This document shows, piece by piece, positions 47,134 through 58,015 of a stretch of DNA of 64,000 nucleotides (positions are counted from its first letter, which is position 1; every line of letters starts with the position of its first letter). The notes beneath the pieces were generated by a model. It had not been told where the DNA came from and searched no databases. It saw only the letters and a program-made list of their open reading frames with translations. The stretch is taken from NCBI RefSeq assembly GCF_022414595.1, contig NZ_JADWYO010000022.1, forward strand, positions 1 through 64,000. The letters are read 5' to 3'. A program made the translations under genes and the position numbers. The DNA is from Streptomyces sp. MUM 203J (GTDB lineage: Bacteria > Actinomycetota > Actinomycetes > Streptomycetales > Streptomycetaceae).

Positions 47134-49658
47134 CGGGCGCTGACCCCTTCCAGGGTGAGGATCGTCAGGTTCGGCTTCATCTGGTCCCGCTCCGGCACGA
47201 ACTGGACCGTCGGGTCCGGGGTCTCCGGGGCGTTCACGAAGGACACGAACCGGCGCAGCCGCTCCGGGTCGTTCAGCGTCTCCGCCCACTCGTCGCGGAA
47301 GTCCGCCACATGGCGGGCCATCAGCGCGTCCAGCTCCTCACCGATGCCCAGCGAGTCCTCGACCACGACCTCCCGGACATGGTCGAAGCCGACCCGCTCG
47401 ATCCACGGAGCCGTACGCTCCAGCCGCTCGGCGGTACGGATGTAGTACATGAGGAACCGGTCGATCAGACGGATCAGTTCGGCGTCCGACAGGTCCTTGG
47501 CCAGCAGGTCCGCGTGGCGCGGCGTGGCACCGCCGTTGCCGCCGACGTACAGGTTCCAGCCGTTGGCGGTGGCGATGATCCCGAAGTCCTTGCCCTGGGC
47601 CTCCGCACACTCCCGCTGGCAGCCGGACACCGCCGACTTCAGCTTGTGCGGCGCCCGCAGGCCCCGGTAGCGCAGCTCCAGGTCGATCGCCATGCGCACC
47701 GAGTCCTGTACGCCGTAGCGGCACCAGGTCTGGCCCACGCACGACTTCACGGTCCGCAGCGCCTTGCCGTAGGCGTGCCCCGACTCGAAGCCCGCCTCGA
47801 CCAGCCGCGCCCAGATCGCCGGGAGCTGCTCCACCCGCGCGCCGAACATGTCGATCCGCTGCGCGCCCGTGATCTTCGTGTAGAGCCCGAAGTCCTTCGC
47901 CACCTCACCGATGACGATCAGCTTCTCCGGGGTGATCTCGCCACCGGGAATGCGCGGCACGATCGAGTACGAGCCGTTCTTCTGGATGTTGGCGAGGAAG
48001 TGGTCGTTGGTGTCCTGGAGCGCCGACTGCTCGCCGTCCAGGATGTAGCCGTTCGACAGGGACGCCAGGATCGAGGCGACCGTCGGCTTGCAGACCTCGC
48101 ATCCCTCGCCGCCCTTCGCCTCCTCCCGCCCGTAGCGGTCGAGGAGTTCGGCGTACGAGGTGATGCGCAGCACCTGCACGATCTCGTACAGCTCCTGCCG
48201 CGTCTTCGGGAAACAGCCGCACAGCCCGCCGTCCCCGGTCTTCGGCAGCAGCTGCTGGATCACCTTCACGCAACTGCCGCAGCCGGTACCGGCCTTGGTG
48301 CACTTCTTCACCTCGGGCAGCGTCGTGTGCTCGCAGATCGCGCCCTTGCTGACGTTGTGGCAGGAACAGATCACCGCGTCGTCCGGCAGCGACTCCGGCC
48401 CCAGTGCCGCCGGCGCGCCCGCCCCGGCGGGCAGCACCAGCTGCTCGGGCGACACCGGCGGCACCGAGCCGGTCAGCGGACGCAGCATCCCGTAGGAGTC
48501 CGCGTCACCCACCAGGACACCGCCCAGCAGTGCCCCGTCCGCGGCCACCACCAGCTTCTTGTAGATCCCCGACCGCGAGTCCGAGTAGACGACGTCCAGG
48601 CAGCCTTCGGCCGTGCCGTGCGCGTCACCGAACGACGCCACGTCCACCCCCAGCAGTTTCAGCTTCGTGGAGGTGTCGGCCCCGGTGAAGGACGCCTCCT
48701 GCCCGGTGATCGTGTCGGCTGCCGTCAGCGCCATCTCGTACCCCGGTGCCACCAGCCCGTACACCCTCCCGTCGGCGGCGAGGGCGCACTCTCCGATCGC
48801 GAACACGGCCGGGTCGGAGGTACGGCACCGCTCGTCGACGACGATGCCGCCGCGCTCCCCGATCTCCAGACCGCAGTCCCGGCCCAGCTGGTCGCGGGGG
48901 CGGACACCGGCCGAGAACACCACCAGGTCGGTGGCCAGTTCGGAGCCGTCCGACAGCTTCATCCCGGACACGGCCCCGCCGTCCCCGGCGACGACCTCCT
49001 GGGTGCCGACGCCCGTGTGGACGGACAGGCCCATGCCCTCGATGGTGCGCAGCAGCGCCGCGCCGCCGCCCTCGTCCACCTGCACCGGCATCAGCCGGGG
49101 CGCGAACTCCACGATGTGCGTCTCCAGGCCGAGGCCCTTAAGCGCGCCCGCCGCCTCCAGACCGAGCAGCCCGCCGCCGACGACCGCGCCGGTCCTCGCG
49201 CCCTTCGCGTACTCCTCGATCGCCAGCAGATCCTCGATGGTCCGGTACACGAAGCAGCCCGTCGCCTCCTTCCCCGGCACGGGCGGCACGAACGGATACG
49301 AGCCGGTGGCGAGGACGAGGGAGTCGTACGGGAAGATCGCGCCGGACCGTGCGGTGACCGTGCGGGCCTCACGGTCGACGCTCACCGCCGGGTCGCCGGT
49401 GTACAGCTCGATGCCGTGCTCCGTCATGAACCCCTCGGGCACCAGCGACAGGTCGTCGGGCGTCTTGCCCGAGAAGTACGAGGTCAGCTGGACACGGTCG
49501 TACGCGGGACGCGGCTCCTCGCACAGCACGACCACCCGCGCCCGCGCGGTCACCCCGCGCTCCGCGAGGGCCTCCAGGAAGCGCTGGCCGACCATGCCGT
49601 GGCCGACGAGGACGATGGTGGGCTGGTTCGGGTCCGCAGCCCCGGGCGTGTGCGGCAT
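47130..49658 (-). CDS. nirB: Nitrite reductase large subunit NirB
   Basis: An 842-residue siroheme enzyme reducing nitrite to ammonium. In order: FAD domain (IVLVGHGMVGQRFLEAL, SLVLATGSYPFVPP), NAD domain (TGAVVGGGLLGLEAAGALKG), the BFD-like [2Fe-2S] site (ICSCHNVSKG ... CTKAGTGCGSC), a second Cys-rich motif (GCEVCKPTVASIL), and the siroheme/[4Fe-4S] domain with CVGQTWCRYG and CQRECAEAQGKDFG. All cluster cysteines are present. ATG 49658 has GGAGG 8 nt upstream and lies 1 nt from the preceding gene's stop. Confidence 0.97.
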   Translation of the reverse strand: MPHTPGAADPNQPTIVLVGHGMVGQRFLEALAERGVTARARVVVLCEEPRPAYDRVQLTSYFSGKTPDDLSLVPEGFMTEHGIELYTGDPAVSVDREARTVTARSGAIFPYDSLVLATGSYPFVPPVPGKEATGCFVYRTIEDLLAIEEYAKGARTGAVVGGGLLGLEAAGALKGLGLETHIVEFAPRLMPVQVDEGGGAALLRTIEGMGLSVHTGVGTQEVVAGDGGAVSGMKLSDGSELATDLVVFSAGVRPRDQLGRDCGLEIGERGGIVVDERCRTSDPAVFAIGECALAADGRVYGLVAPGYEMALTAADTITGQEASFTGADTSTKLKLLGVDVASFGDAHGTAEGCLDVVYSDSRSGIYKKLVVAADGALLGGVLVGDADSYGMLRPLTGSVPPVSPEQLVLPAGAGAPAALGPESLPDDAVICSCHNVSKGAICEHTTLPEVKKCTKAGTGCGSCVKVIQQLLPKTGDGGLCGCFPKTRQELYEIVQVLRITSYAELLDRYGREEAKGGEGCEVCKPTVASILASLSNGYILDGEQSALQDTNDHFLANIQKNGSYSIVPRIPGGEITPEKLIVIGEVAKDFGLYTKITGAQRIDMFGARVEQLPAIWARLVEAGFESGHAYGKALRTVKSCVGQTWCRYGVQDSVRMAIDLELRYRGLRAPHKLKSAVSGCQRECAEAQGKDFGIIATANGWNLYVGGNGGATPRHADLLAKDLSDAELIRLIDRFLMYYIRTAERLERTAPWIERVGFDHVREVVVEDSLGIGEELDALMARHVADFRDEWAETLNDPERLRRFVSFVNAPETPDPTVQFVPERDQMKPNLTILTLEGVSAR

Positions 49659-49659
49659 G

Positions 49660-50841
49660 TCAGGAGCCTCCGTCGTGGGTGAGCAGGTGGAGCAGGGGAG
49701 CGTCCGGGAGGGCCTCGTCGCCCTCCCACGCCCGGGCGAGGGTGCCGACCGCGCCGAGGTCCCCGAGCAGGACCCCGCCGACCAGCCGGTCCCCCCGGAC
49801 GACGACCTTCCGGTACGCCCCGCTGGTCGCGTCGGCCAGTCGTACGGTGTCGTCGCCCGGCTGCGGCACGGCCTCCCCGAACGCCGCCAGTTCCAGGGTG
49901 TCCAGGCTGAGCCGGGTCAGGGCGCGGGTGCCCCGGTAGGCGGCGGGGCGGCTCTGGAGCAGCTCGGCGAGGACGTCGGCCTGCTCCAGGGCGGCGCCCG
50001 CCAGCCCGTAGAGCCGGCCGTCGTGCTCGGCGCAGTCGCCGACGGCGTGGATGTACGGATCCGAGGTGCGCAGCTCGTCGTCGACGACGATCCCGCGCCG
50101 CACGTCCAGCCCCGCCTCCAGGGCCAGACCCACCCGGGGGCGCACCCCGCAGGCCAGCACGACCAGGTCCGCGTCCAGCACGAAACCGTCGGCCAGCTCC
50201 ACGGCGGTCACCGCCCCGTCGGCCACCTTCAGCCCGCGCACCCGGCACTCGGTGTGCACCTCCACCCCGAGGCCCGCCAGATGCGCGCGCAGCAGTTCCG
50301 AGGCGTCCGGGTCCAGCTGGCGCTCCATCAGGTGCTCGCCCTGCTGGGCCAGCACCACCTCGGCGCCCCGCGCCGCCAGCGCCCGTGCCGCGGACACCCC
50401 GAGCAGCCCGCCGCCGATCACGGCGGCCCGCGCCCCGGGACGCACCAGCGCGTCCAGCGCCAGACAGTCGTCGAGCGTCCGGAACGCCTGCACCCCGGCC
50501 GGGAGGCTCTGCTGCCCGGCCAGCCCGCGCAGCGGCGGCAGCACCGGGTTGGACCCGGTCGCCAGGACCAGCCGGTCGTATGCGACCCGCGTCCCGTCCG
50601 CGCAGCGCACCTCGCGGGTCTCCCGGTCGATGCCGGTCACCCGCACACCGCGGCGGGCCGCCCCGTCGCGGGCTGCCGGCAGCGTGATCACGTCGGGCCC
50701 GTACCGGCCGGCCAGCACGTCCGCGAGCAGCACCCTGTTGTAGGGGGCGTGCGGCTCCTCGCCGAGCAGGGTGACAGGCAGCCGCTCGGCCAGGCGTGCG
50801 CCTGCCGTGCCTCCGCCCACCACCACGATCCGTTCGCTCAT
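49660..50841 (-). CDS. NAD(P)/FAD-dependent reductase, first gene of the nir operon
   Basis: A 393-residue pyridine nucleotide-disulfide-type oxidoreductase resembling the N-terminal half of NirB and nitrate/nitrite-reductase partner reductases. FAD site IVVVGGGTAGARLAERL (about 5-21), RLVLATGSNPVLPPLRG, NAD site RAAVIGGGLLGVSAARALAARGAEVVL, and the FAD Asp in DPYIHAVGDCAEHDG. It probably supplies electrons from NAD(P)H for nitrate or nitrite reduction; this is inferred from context. The ATG lies 7 nt after CACGCT (leaderless), under a GlnR-like ladder. Confidence 0.88.
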   Translation of the reverse strand: MSERIVVVGGGTAGARLAERLPVTLLGEEPHAPYNRVLLADVLAGRYGPDVITLPAARDGAARRGVRVTGIDRETREVRCADGTRVAYDRLVLATGSNPVLPPLRGLAGQQSLPAGVQAFRTLDDCLALDALVRPGARAAVIGGGLLGVSAARALAARGAEVVLAQQGEHLMERQLDPDASELLRAHLAGLGVEVHTECRVRGLKVADGAVTAVELADGFVLDADLVVLACGVRPRVGLALEAGLDVRRGIVVDDELRTSDPYIHAVGDCAEHDGRLYGLAGAALEQADVLAELLQSRPAAYRGTRALTRLSLDTLELAAFGEAVPQPGDDTVRLADATSGAYRKVVVRGDRLVGGVLLGDLGAVGTLARAWEGDEALPDAPLLHLLTHDGGS

Positions 50842-50848
50842 GCCCAGC

Positions 50849-50891
50849 AGCGTGCGTCGGCGGTGTTACCCGGGGAGTGCGGGTGTGTTTC
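50849..50891 (-). promoter_or_regulatory. nir operon promoter with GlnR-like pentamer ladder
   Basis: Read on the minus strand: GAAAC (50891-50887), GCACT (50880-50876) and GTAAC (50869-50865), each separated by 6 nt, then 10 nt to -10-like CACGCT (50854-50849), then 7 nt to the ATG. GlnR boxes of Streptomyces are built from gTnAC and GaAAC pentamers at 6-nt spacing. Nitrogen-status activation is therefore predicted. Confidence 0.7.
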
Positions 50892-51035
50892 ACGGGGGGA
50901 AAGCTGACCTCAGCGGAGCGGACGGGGGCCGGTGAGGGGCCTACGGCCGCCCTGGCGCCGACGCGGTGAGGGCCCGGGGAGGGCACCCGCTCCGGGAGGG
51001 ACGGGGCGGGGGAGGAGTCCCCGGCGGGACCACCC

Positions 51036-51674
51036 CTACCGCGCGCCGATCAGGTGCGCGTACACGACGACGTTCCCCTGGTACCCCGCGCCCGGCGCGT
51101 ACACGCCCCCGCACGTGATGACCCGCAGCTCCGCCCGCTGGGCCCGGCCGTACACCTTCTGGTCGGGGAACGCGTCGTTGTCGTACACCTCCACCGCGTC
51201 CACCGTGAACACGGCGGTGCGGCCGTCGCGCCGGTCCACCTCGATCCGGTCGCCCTTCTTCAGGGAGCCCAGTGCGTAGAAGACGGCCGGACCCCGCGCG
51301 TCGTCCACGTGCCCGGCCGTGATCGCCGTGCCCTCGGCGCCCGGCGGGGTGCCGTCCGCGTACCAGCCGGCCACATTGCGGTTCCCGGCGGGCGGGACGT
51401 CCAGACTGCCGTCGCGCCCCAGGCCGAGCCCGATGACGGGGGCGTCCACACCGATGCGCGGGATGCGGATCCGTACGGGCACGGACGCGGGCAGTGGGTC
51501 CGCGGCAGCCGTCGTGTGCCAGCCCGGCCCGGCGGCGAACGCCTCGGCGGCGGACGGGGCCGGCGGGGTCACCTCACCGGACCCGCTCTGCACCATCCAC
51601 AGGCCGAGGCACGCCGCGACGGCTATGCCCCAGCCCTTGTTGCTCCTGCTCTGGGCGTCGGTGGAGCCGGTCAT
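51036..51674 (-). CDS. Class F sortase
   Basis: A 212-residue membrane-anchored transpeptidase: N-terminal hydrophobic anchor KGWGIAVAACLGLWMV (about 13-28), then the sortase barrel with the catalytic AITAGHVDD (His122) and LRVITCGG (Cys188). The catalytic Arg expected shortly before the NVVVYA strand is not evident (GYQGNVVVYAHL). ATG 51674 has GAAGG upstream. It follows, on the same strand, the secreted protein at 51784-52359, its probable substrate or partner. Confidence 0.88.
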   Translation of the reverse strand: MTGSTDAQSRSNKGWGIAVAACLGLWMVQSGSGEVTPPAPSAAEAFAAGPGWHTTAAADPLPASVPVRIRIPRIGVDAPVIGLGLGRDGSLDVPPAGNRNVAGWYADGTPPGAEGTAITAGHVDDARGPAVFYALGSLKKGDRIEVDRRDGRTAVFTVDAVEVYDNDAFPDQKVYGRAQRAELRVITCGGVYAPGAGYQGNVVVYAHLIGAR

Positions 51675-51783
51675 ACGGCGGGCCTTCTCGTCCAGGGGTC
51701 CTTCGGGAGAGGGTCCCCCCGCCCCGCCGCGGTCTCGGGGTCACACGGCGGGGCGGGGAGTGTGGGGGCAGCGGACGGGCGCC

Positions 51784-52359
51784 TCAGCCGCCGGTCGTCC
51801 GACGCCGCAGCAGCCAGACGCCGCCGCCCGCCGCCGCGGCCAGCAGGGCGACGCCTGCCGCGATCCTGGTGGTGTCGGGACCGACGCTGCCGCCCACGCC
51901 GGTCTTCACATGGCCGCGCGGCCCGTCGTGTTCCTGGTCCCGCCCCTGGTCGTGGCCCCAGTCGCGCTCCGGCTCCCGGGTGGGCTGGTGGCCGCCTCCG
52001 TGGTGCTTGGCCACCGTCAGGTCGCCGCTGGCTGTCTTGCCGTTGTCGCAGGCCACCCCGATCGCGTACGTGCCGGGCTTGGCGTGATCCGGCACCTTGA
52101 ACCGGCCGACCGCCAGTTCCTTGTGGGAGCCGGGCCGCAGCTTGAAGTCGCCCGCGCCCAGTGACTGCGCGTCACCGACGCCGTGCCCCTTGGGCCCGCA
52201 CGCCCGGGTGCTGACGGTGACGGTGGTGCCCGGTGAGGCGGTGGCGGGGGACACCTCCAGAGACTCGTGGTCACCGGCGTACGCCGACGGCACGGCGAGG
52301 GCACCGAGGCACAGCACCGCCAGCGCGGTACCGGTCAGCGGGCGGGCAGTGAAGCGCAT
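51784..52359 (-). CDS. Secreted, C-terminally anchored protein next to the sortase
   Basis: A 191-residue exported protein. The signal peptide MRFTARPLTGTALAVLCLGALAV is cleaved after AYA; a beta-rich domain (SLEVSPATASPGTTVTVSTRACG ... FKVPDHAKPGTYAIGVACDN) is followed by a His/Asp/Gly-rich linker and a C-terminal membrane span (RIAAGVALLAAAAGGGVWLL) plus RRR. The linker ends TGVGGSVGPDT; no LPxTG is present. Two Cys probably form a disulfide. ATG 52359 has GGAGG. The role is unknown, probably at the cell surface. Confidence 0.8.
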   Translation of the reverse strand: MRFTARPLTGTALAVLCLGALAVPSAYAGDHESLEVSPATASPGTTVTVSTRACGPKGHGVGDAQSLGAGDFKLRPGSHKELAVGRFKVPDHAKPGTYAIGVACDNGKTASGDLTVAKHHGGGHQPTREPERDWGHDQGRDQEHDGPRGHVKTGVGGSVGPDTTRIAAGVALLAAAAGGGVWLLRRRTTGG

Positions 52360-52587
52360 GGGGTTCCTCCGGACGGGTGCTGCTGTTCCTGGCTCGCGAC
52401 TGGCGAGCCCGTGTCTCCGAGGAAAGGCGCCGACGCCGCACCCCGCCTGCTGACGTGATGTCAGGAACCGCCGCTCCCGTCGCCAACGTCCCAGCTCACA
52501 GCAGTGACGGGCGGCCCGTGACGGGGCGTTCCGAACGGGTGACACACCAGGTGGGATCATCGTCCCGACGGAGGAGGGGGCAGCGCG

Positions 52588-53367
52588 ATGCGGCGGGAGA
52601 ACAGGGCCCGGGGCGTACCGGACGGCATACGGCGGCTCGTGCCGCGCACCCGGCGCGCCCGGCGGCGCCTGACGCAGGCCGTCATGCTGGGGTCCGCGCT
52701 GGCGCTCGCCCCCGCCACCTGGACACATCTCACCGCCGAGCCCCGCCTCCGTACCGTCGCGGACGTGCCCGCCCGGGACGTCGCCGTCGTGTTCGGCGCC
52801 GGACTGTGGGACGGCCGCCCGACCCCGTACCTGGCGCACCGGCTCGACACGGCCGCCGAGCTGTACCGGACGGGCAAGGCGAAGGTCGTCCTGGTGACGG
52901 GCGACAACTCGCGGTCCGGGTACGACGAGCCGGACGCGATGCGCGCGTACCTCGTCGGGCGGGGTGTCCCGGACGGCCGGATCGTCAGCGACTACGCCGG
53001 GTTCGACACCTGGGACTCCTGTGTCCGTGCGAAGCGGATCTTCGGCGTGGACCGGGCGGTCCTCGTCACCCAGGGCTTTCACATCAAGCGGGCGGTCACC
53101 CTCTGCGAGGCGGCGGGCGTCGACTCGTACGGGGTCGGGGTCGCCGAGCCGCACGACTCCGTCTGGTACTACGGGGCGGTCCGCGAGCTGGCCGCGGCGG
53201 GCAAGGCGGCGGTGGACGCCGCGGTCCGGCGGGACCCGGTGTTCCTGGGCCCCGGCGAGCCGGGGGTGAGGGAGGCGCTGGTGGCCGGGAACCGCCGGTC
53301 CGGGAGCGCAGCCCCGGGCTCACCGGCCCACGCCGCCCCGCCGGAGCGCGACGTACCAGCCGCGTAA
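52588..53367 (+). CDS. SanA/YdcF-like DUF218 membrane protein
   Basis: A 259-residue protein resembling SanA (vancomycin high-temperature exclusion protein) and YdcF. A basic N-terminus and one hydrophobic segment (about 30-46) precede the DUF218 domain: VAVVFGAGLWDGRPTPYLAHRLDTAAELYRTGKAKVVLVTGD, MRAYLVGRGVPDGRIVSDYAGFDTWDS and VLVTQGFHIKRAV. The function in Streptomyces is unknown; an envelope role is inferred from the family. ATG 52588 has GGAGG. Its TAA stop lies in a palindrome that belongs to the narB promoter region. Confidence 0.87.
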   Translation: MRRENRARGVPDGIRRLVPRTRRARRRLTQAVMLGSALALAPATWTHLTAEPRLRTVADVPARDVAVVFGAGLWDGRPTPYLAHRLDTAAELYRTGKAKVVLVTGDNSRSGYDEPDAMRAYLVGRGVPDGRIVSDYAGFDTWDSCVRAKRIFGVDRAVLVTQGFHIKRAVTLCEAAGVDSYGVGVAEPHDSVWYYGAVRELAAAGKAAVDAAVRRDPVFLGPGEPGVREALVAGNRRSGSAAPGSPAHAAPPERDVPAA

Positions 53368-53374
53368 TACGCGG
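53360..53374. promoter_or_regulatory. Palindrome CCGCGTA-A-TACGCGG
   Basis: A perfect 15-bp inverted repeat spanning the stop codon of the SanA-like gene and overlapping the first pentamer of the narB promoter ladder. It may be an operator or just a short termination stem. Confidence 0.4.
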
Positions 53375-53406
53375 TGACCGTGGCCGTAACACGCGCGTCG
53401 CACGCT
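53364..53406 (+). promoter_or_regulatory. narB promoter with GlnR-like pentamer ladder
   Basis: GTAAT (53364-53368), TGACC (53375-53379) and GTAAC (53386-53390) are spaced by 6 nt, followed by 10 nt and CACGCT (53401-53406), then 7 nt to the ATG. Geometry is identical to the nir promoter, including the same CACGCT hexamer, although the middle pentamer is weak. Confidence 0.65.
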
Positions 53407-53413
53407 CGGGGGC

Positions 53414-55519
<2,106 letters not shown>

Positions 55520-55906
55520 GCCAGTCGCCGTCCGGGACGGGCGGCCCGAGAGGCACCCGCTCGGCCGCCACGTACACCCAGGCCCGCACGGTGCCCCCGT
55601 CCCGGAGGCGGACCGCCTCGCAGGCCTCCCGTTCGTACAGGTTGCGCGGATGGCGCGGCCCCAGGTACTCCTCCAGCCCGTCCAGTGCGGCGAGCAGCTC
55701 GCCGTACCGCCCGGGCGCCGGGTACACCAGCTCGCCGCGCACCTCGCCCGTACCGCCCAGGCGGAGGTAGGGGTAGCCGGGCCCGTCGTAGAGCCGGGCG
55801 CCCGGCAGCCGTGCGGGCTCCTCGGCGGCGGTGCGGCCCTGCAGGAATGCGTCGTGGTTGGTCAGGCCCGGCCGGAGCGTTCCGTAGACGAAGAACGGCA
55901 GCCCGG

Positions 55907-56257
55907 TCACGCCTCGGTCGTCTCCCGGCCGACCCATTCCAGGTAGTCCGCGCTGCCGCGCACCACGGGCGTGGCGATGATCTCGGGTGTGCCGTAGTCG
56001 TGGCGGGCCCTGATGTGCGCCTCCAGCGCCGCGTACCGCGCCTGGCTCGTCTTGAACAGCACCTGCCACTCCTCGGCGGTCTCGATCGCGCCCTGCCAGC
56101 GGTAGACGGAGGTCACGGGCGCGGAGACCTGCGCACACGCGGCGACCCGCGCCTCGACCGCGCCGCGGGCCAGTGCCTCGGCCTTCGCCGCGCTGTCGGT
56201 GGTGGTGAGGACGGTCAGGACGGCCGGGACCGTCGGGGCTGTCGGGGTCCGTGTCAC
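55907..56257 (-). CDS. cutA: Divalent-cation tolerance protein CutA
   Basis: A 116-residue trimeric ferredoxin-like-fold protein: VLTVLTTTDSAAKAEALARGAVEARVAACAQV, SVYRWQGAIETAEEWQVLFKTS and HDYGTPEIIATPV are the family signatures. CutA binds copper and other ions; its cellular role is debated. The GTG at 56257 has AAGGAG about 10 nt upstream. It is coupled with the GGCT gene. Confidence 0.93.
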   Translation of the reverse strand: MTRTPTAPTVPAVLTVLTTTDSAAKAEALARGAVEARVAACAQVSAPVTSVYRWQGAIETAEEWQVLFKTSQARYAALEAHIRARHDYGTPEIIATPVVRGSADYLEWVGRETTEA

Positions 56258-56313
56258 GTGGGGCCCGCTCCTTCATGTGTCGTGTCGTTCGTGCGCCGGC
56301 GGGCGCGGGGTGG

Positions 56314-57114
56314 TCACCCCCGAGGATGGAGGGCCACCGGCACCCGGTCCAGGTGAACGCCGAAGCGGTCGCGGTAGACGGCGAGGAGATCCCGGTCGTC
56401 GTGCGGTTCGCTCTCGGTGCGCTCCCCGTCCTCGGTGACGACGAGGCGGCGCCCGCTGAGCGTGACCCGGCCCCGCGCGGTGAGCAGCGAACAGACCGGC
56501 GCGTGCGTGAAGCGGGACTCGGGCGAGGTGCGGTGCCACCAGGAGGCGGCGGCGAAGTCGGACAGGGCACGGGGCCGTGGCTCCAGCCGGAGCCGCGGCC
56601 TTCCGTCCCGGAGCAGGTCCAGATCCCCGTCGGCGCCGCTCTCCACGAACCGGAACACCCCGGCCGGGTCCTTCTGGTCGTCGCGTCCGTCCAGGTCGAG
56701 CGGATGGTGACTGTGGTCCCCGAACCCCACGTCCGCGAGCCAGGCGCGGCCGTCGCCCCCGGGGACACGCACGCGCAGCGCGAGATGGTCGTACGGGATG
56801 CCGAGGCGGCCCTCCCGGTCGTAGACGCGGGCCTGAAGCAGCTCCACCTCGTACCCGAGCGTGTGCAGCAGCGCCGCGAACGCGCCGTTGAGTTCGAAGC
56901 AGAACCCGCCGCGCCGCCGGTCCACGAGCTTGCGCAGGATCTCCGGGACGTCGAGCGAGACGTCCTCGCCCAGATGGATGGAGAGGTTCTCGAACGGCAC
57001 GGTGCGCAGATGCCGTGTCTGAAGCTCCCGCAGGGCCTCGTCGGCGGGGGCGGACCGGTCGGCCCCGATGCGTCCCAGATACGCGTCGAGCCGCTTGTGC
57101 GGCAGTGTCTCCAT
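56314..57114 (-). CDS. Arylamine N-acetyltransferase
   Basis: A 266-residue acetyl-CoA-dependent NAT with an intact catalytic triad: Cys72 in RRGGFCFELN, His110 in IPYDHLALRV and Asp128 in LADVGFGD. The N-terminal METLPHKRLDAYLGRIG and RTVPFENLSIHLGE are conserved. ATG 57114 lies 6 nt after CAGACT, so it may be transcribed leaderless from its own promoter. The reading frame is open into the upstream MIP channel gene without a stop, apparently because that gene has lost a base. Confidence 0.9.
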   Translation of the reverse strand: METLPHKRLDAYLGRIGADRSAPADEALRELQTRHLRTVPFENLSIHLGEDVSLDVPEILRKLVDRRRGGFCFELNGAFAALLHTLGYEVELLQARVYDREGRLGIPYDHLALRVRVPGGDGRAWLADVGFGDHSHHPLDLDGRDDQKDPAGVFRFVESGADGDLDLLRDGRPRLRLEPRPRALSDFAAASWWHRTSPESRFTHAPVCSLLTARGRVTLSGRRLVVTEDGERTESEPHDDRDLLAVYRDRFGVHLDRVPVALHPRG

Positions 57115-57163
57115 GCCCTCAGTCTGGTCGCCCCGCCCGGCCGGGCGCCATGCCCCGCTGGTC

Positions 57164-57879
57164 CTAGGTCCGCAGGTCGGTGCGCGGGCCGTACAGAGGG
57201 TGGTCAGGGCCAGGCCCAGGGAGGCACCCAGCAGTTGGGCCGTGATGAAGCCGGGGAGGGAGGCGGGGGCGATCCCGGTGAACGAGTCGGTGAGGGAACG
57301 CCCCACCGTGGCCGCCGGGTTGGCGAACGAACCGGAGGGCGTGCACCAGATCGCAGCGGCGAGATACGCGGCGACCGCGGGCGGCGTCAGCCGGGCCCGC
57401 CCGATGCGGTCGAGTCCCACGATCAGCAGCACCAGACCGGCGGTGGCGACGGTCTCGCCCAGCAGCAGGTGATCGGCCGACCGTATCCGGGTGGACCAGC
57501 CGCCGGGCGTCCGCCCGAACACGGCCTCGGCGAGCAGCCCCCCGCCCACTGCCCCGGCCAGCTGCGCGAGGACGTACCAGGCGACCTCACGGCCGGACAG
57601 CGGAGCTTCGGAGCGGCGGCCCGCCCGCCAGGCGCAGAGCGTGACGACCGGGCTGAGGTGTCCCCCGGAGACCGGGCCGAACAGTGTGATCAGCAGCCCC
57701 AGGCCGATCGCGGAGGCCAGCGAATCGGCCAGCAGCCCCACCCCTGCATCCTGGCTGAGCCCGTCGGCCCGGATGCCGGAGCCGACGACGACAGCGACCA
57801 GGGCGCCGGTGCCGAGCAGCTCGGCGAACACCCGTCGGCCCAGTGCGGCCGGTGCGGCGGGTCCGGATCGGCGCGTCAA
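57164..57879 (-). pseudogene. MIP (aquaporin/glycerol facilitator) channel, frameshifted near its end
   Basis: About six hydrophobic segments (FAELLGTGALVAVVVGSGI, LASAIGLGLLITLFGPVSGG, VAWYVLAQLAGAVGGGLLAE, ATAGLVLLIVGL, and others) and two half-helix motifs identify a MIP channel. The second motif is GSFANPAATVGRS, normal; the first is GGHLSPVVTL, with Ser for the usual Asn. After TAQLLGASLGLALTTL the frame becomes atypical and reads on into the acetyltransferase gene; restoring one base near 57195 gives LLYGPRTDLRT and a TAG at 57164. Start taken as TTG 57879 behind GGGAGGG; ATG 57921 is possible. Function is probably impaired. Confidence 0.6.
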
Positions 57880-57933
57880 AGAGCCCTCCCGTATCGCGAT
57901 TCGTGTGCCGCGCCCAGGCATCCGAGTTGCAAC

Positions 57934-57960
57934 GGAAAGTGTTTTCCATCTTTCGGAAAA
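57934..57960. promoter_or_regulatory. Overlapping inverted repeats upstream of the MIP gene
   Basis: GGAAA-GTGT-TTTCC (57934-57947) overlaps TTTTCC-N7-GGAAAA (57942-57960), in an AT-richer stretch between the MIP gene and the divergent decayed gene. This may be a repressor site. Confidence 0.45.
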
Positions 57961-58015
57961 GTCGGTCCGGGTGTGAGGCCGCGCCCCAGTGGGTGCGCAT
58001 GCCGAGATCACGCCC

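Noticed and set aside
47130..49658. Respiratory rather than assimilatory role for the nitrite reductase
   Set aside because: NirB/NirD architecture with siroheme domain, cytoplasmic NarB and a linked siroheme chelatase fit assimilation; no narGHJI-like or quinol-linked genes are present in the window.
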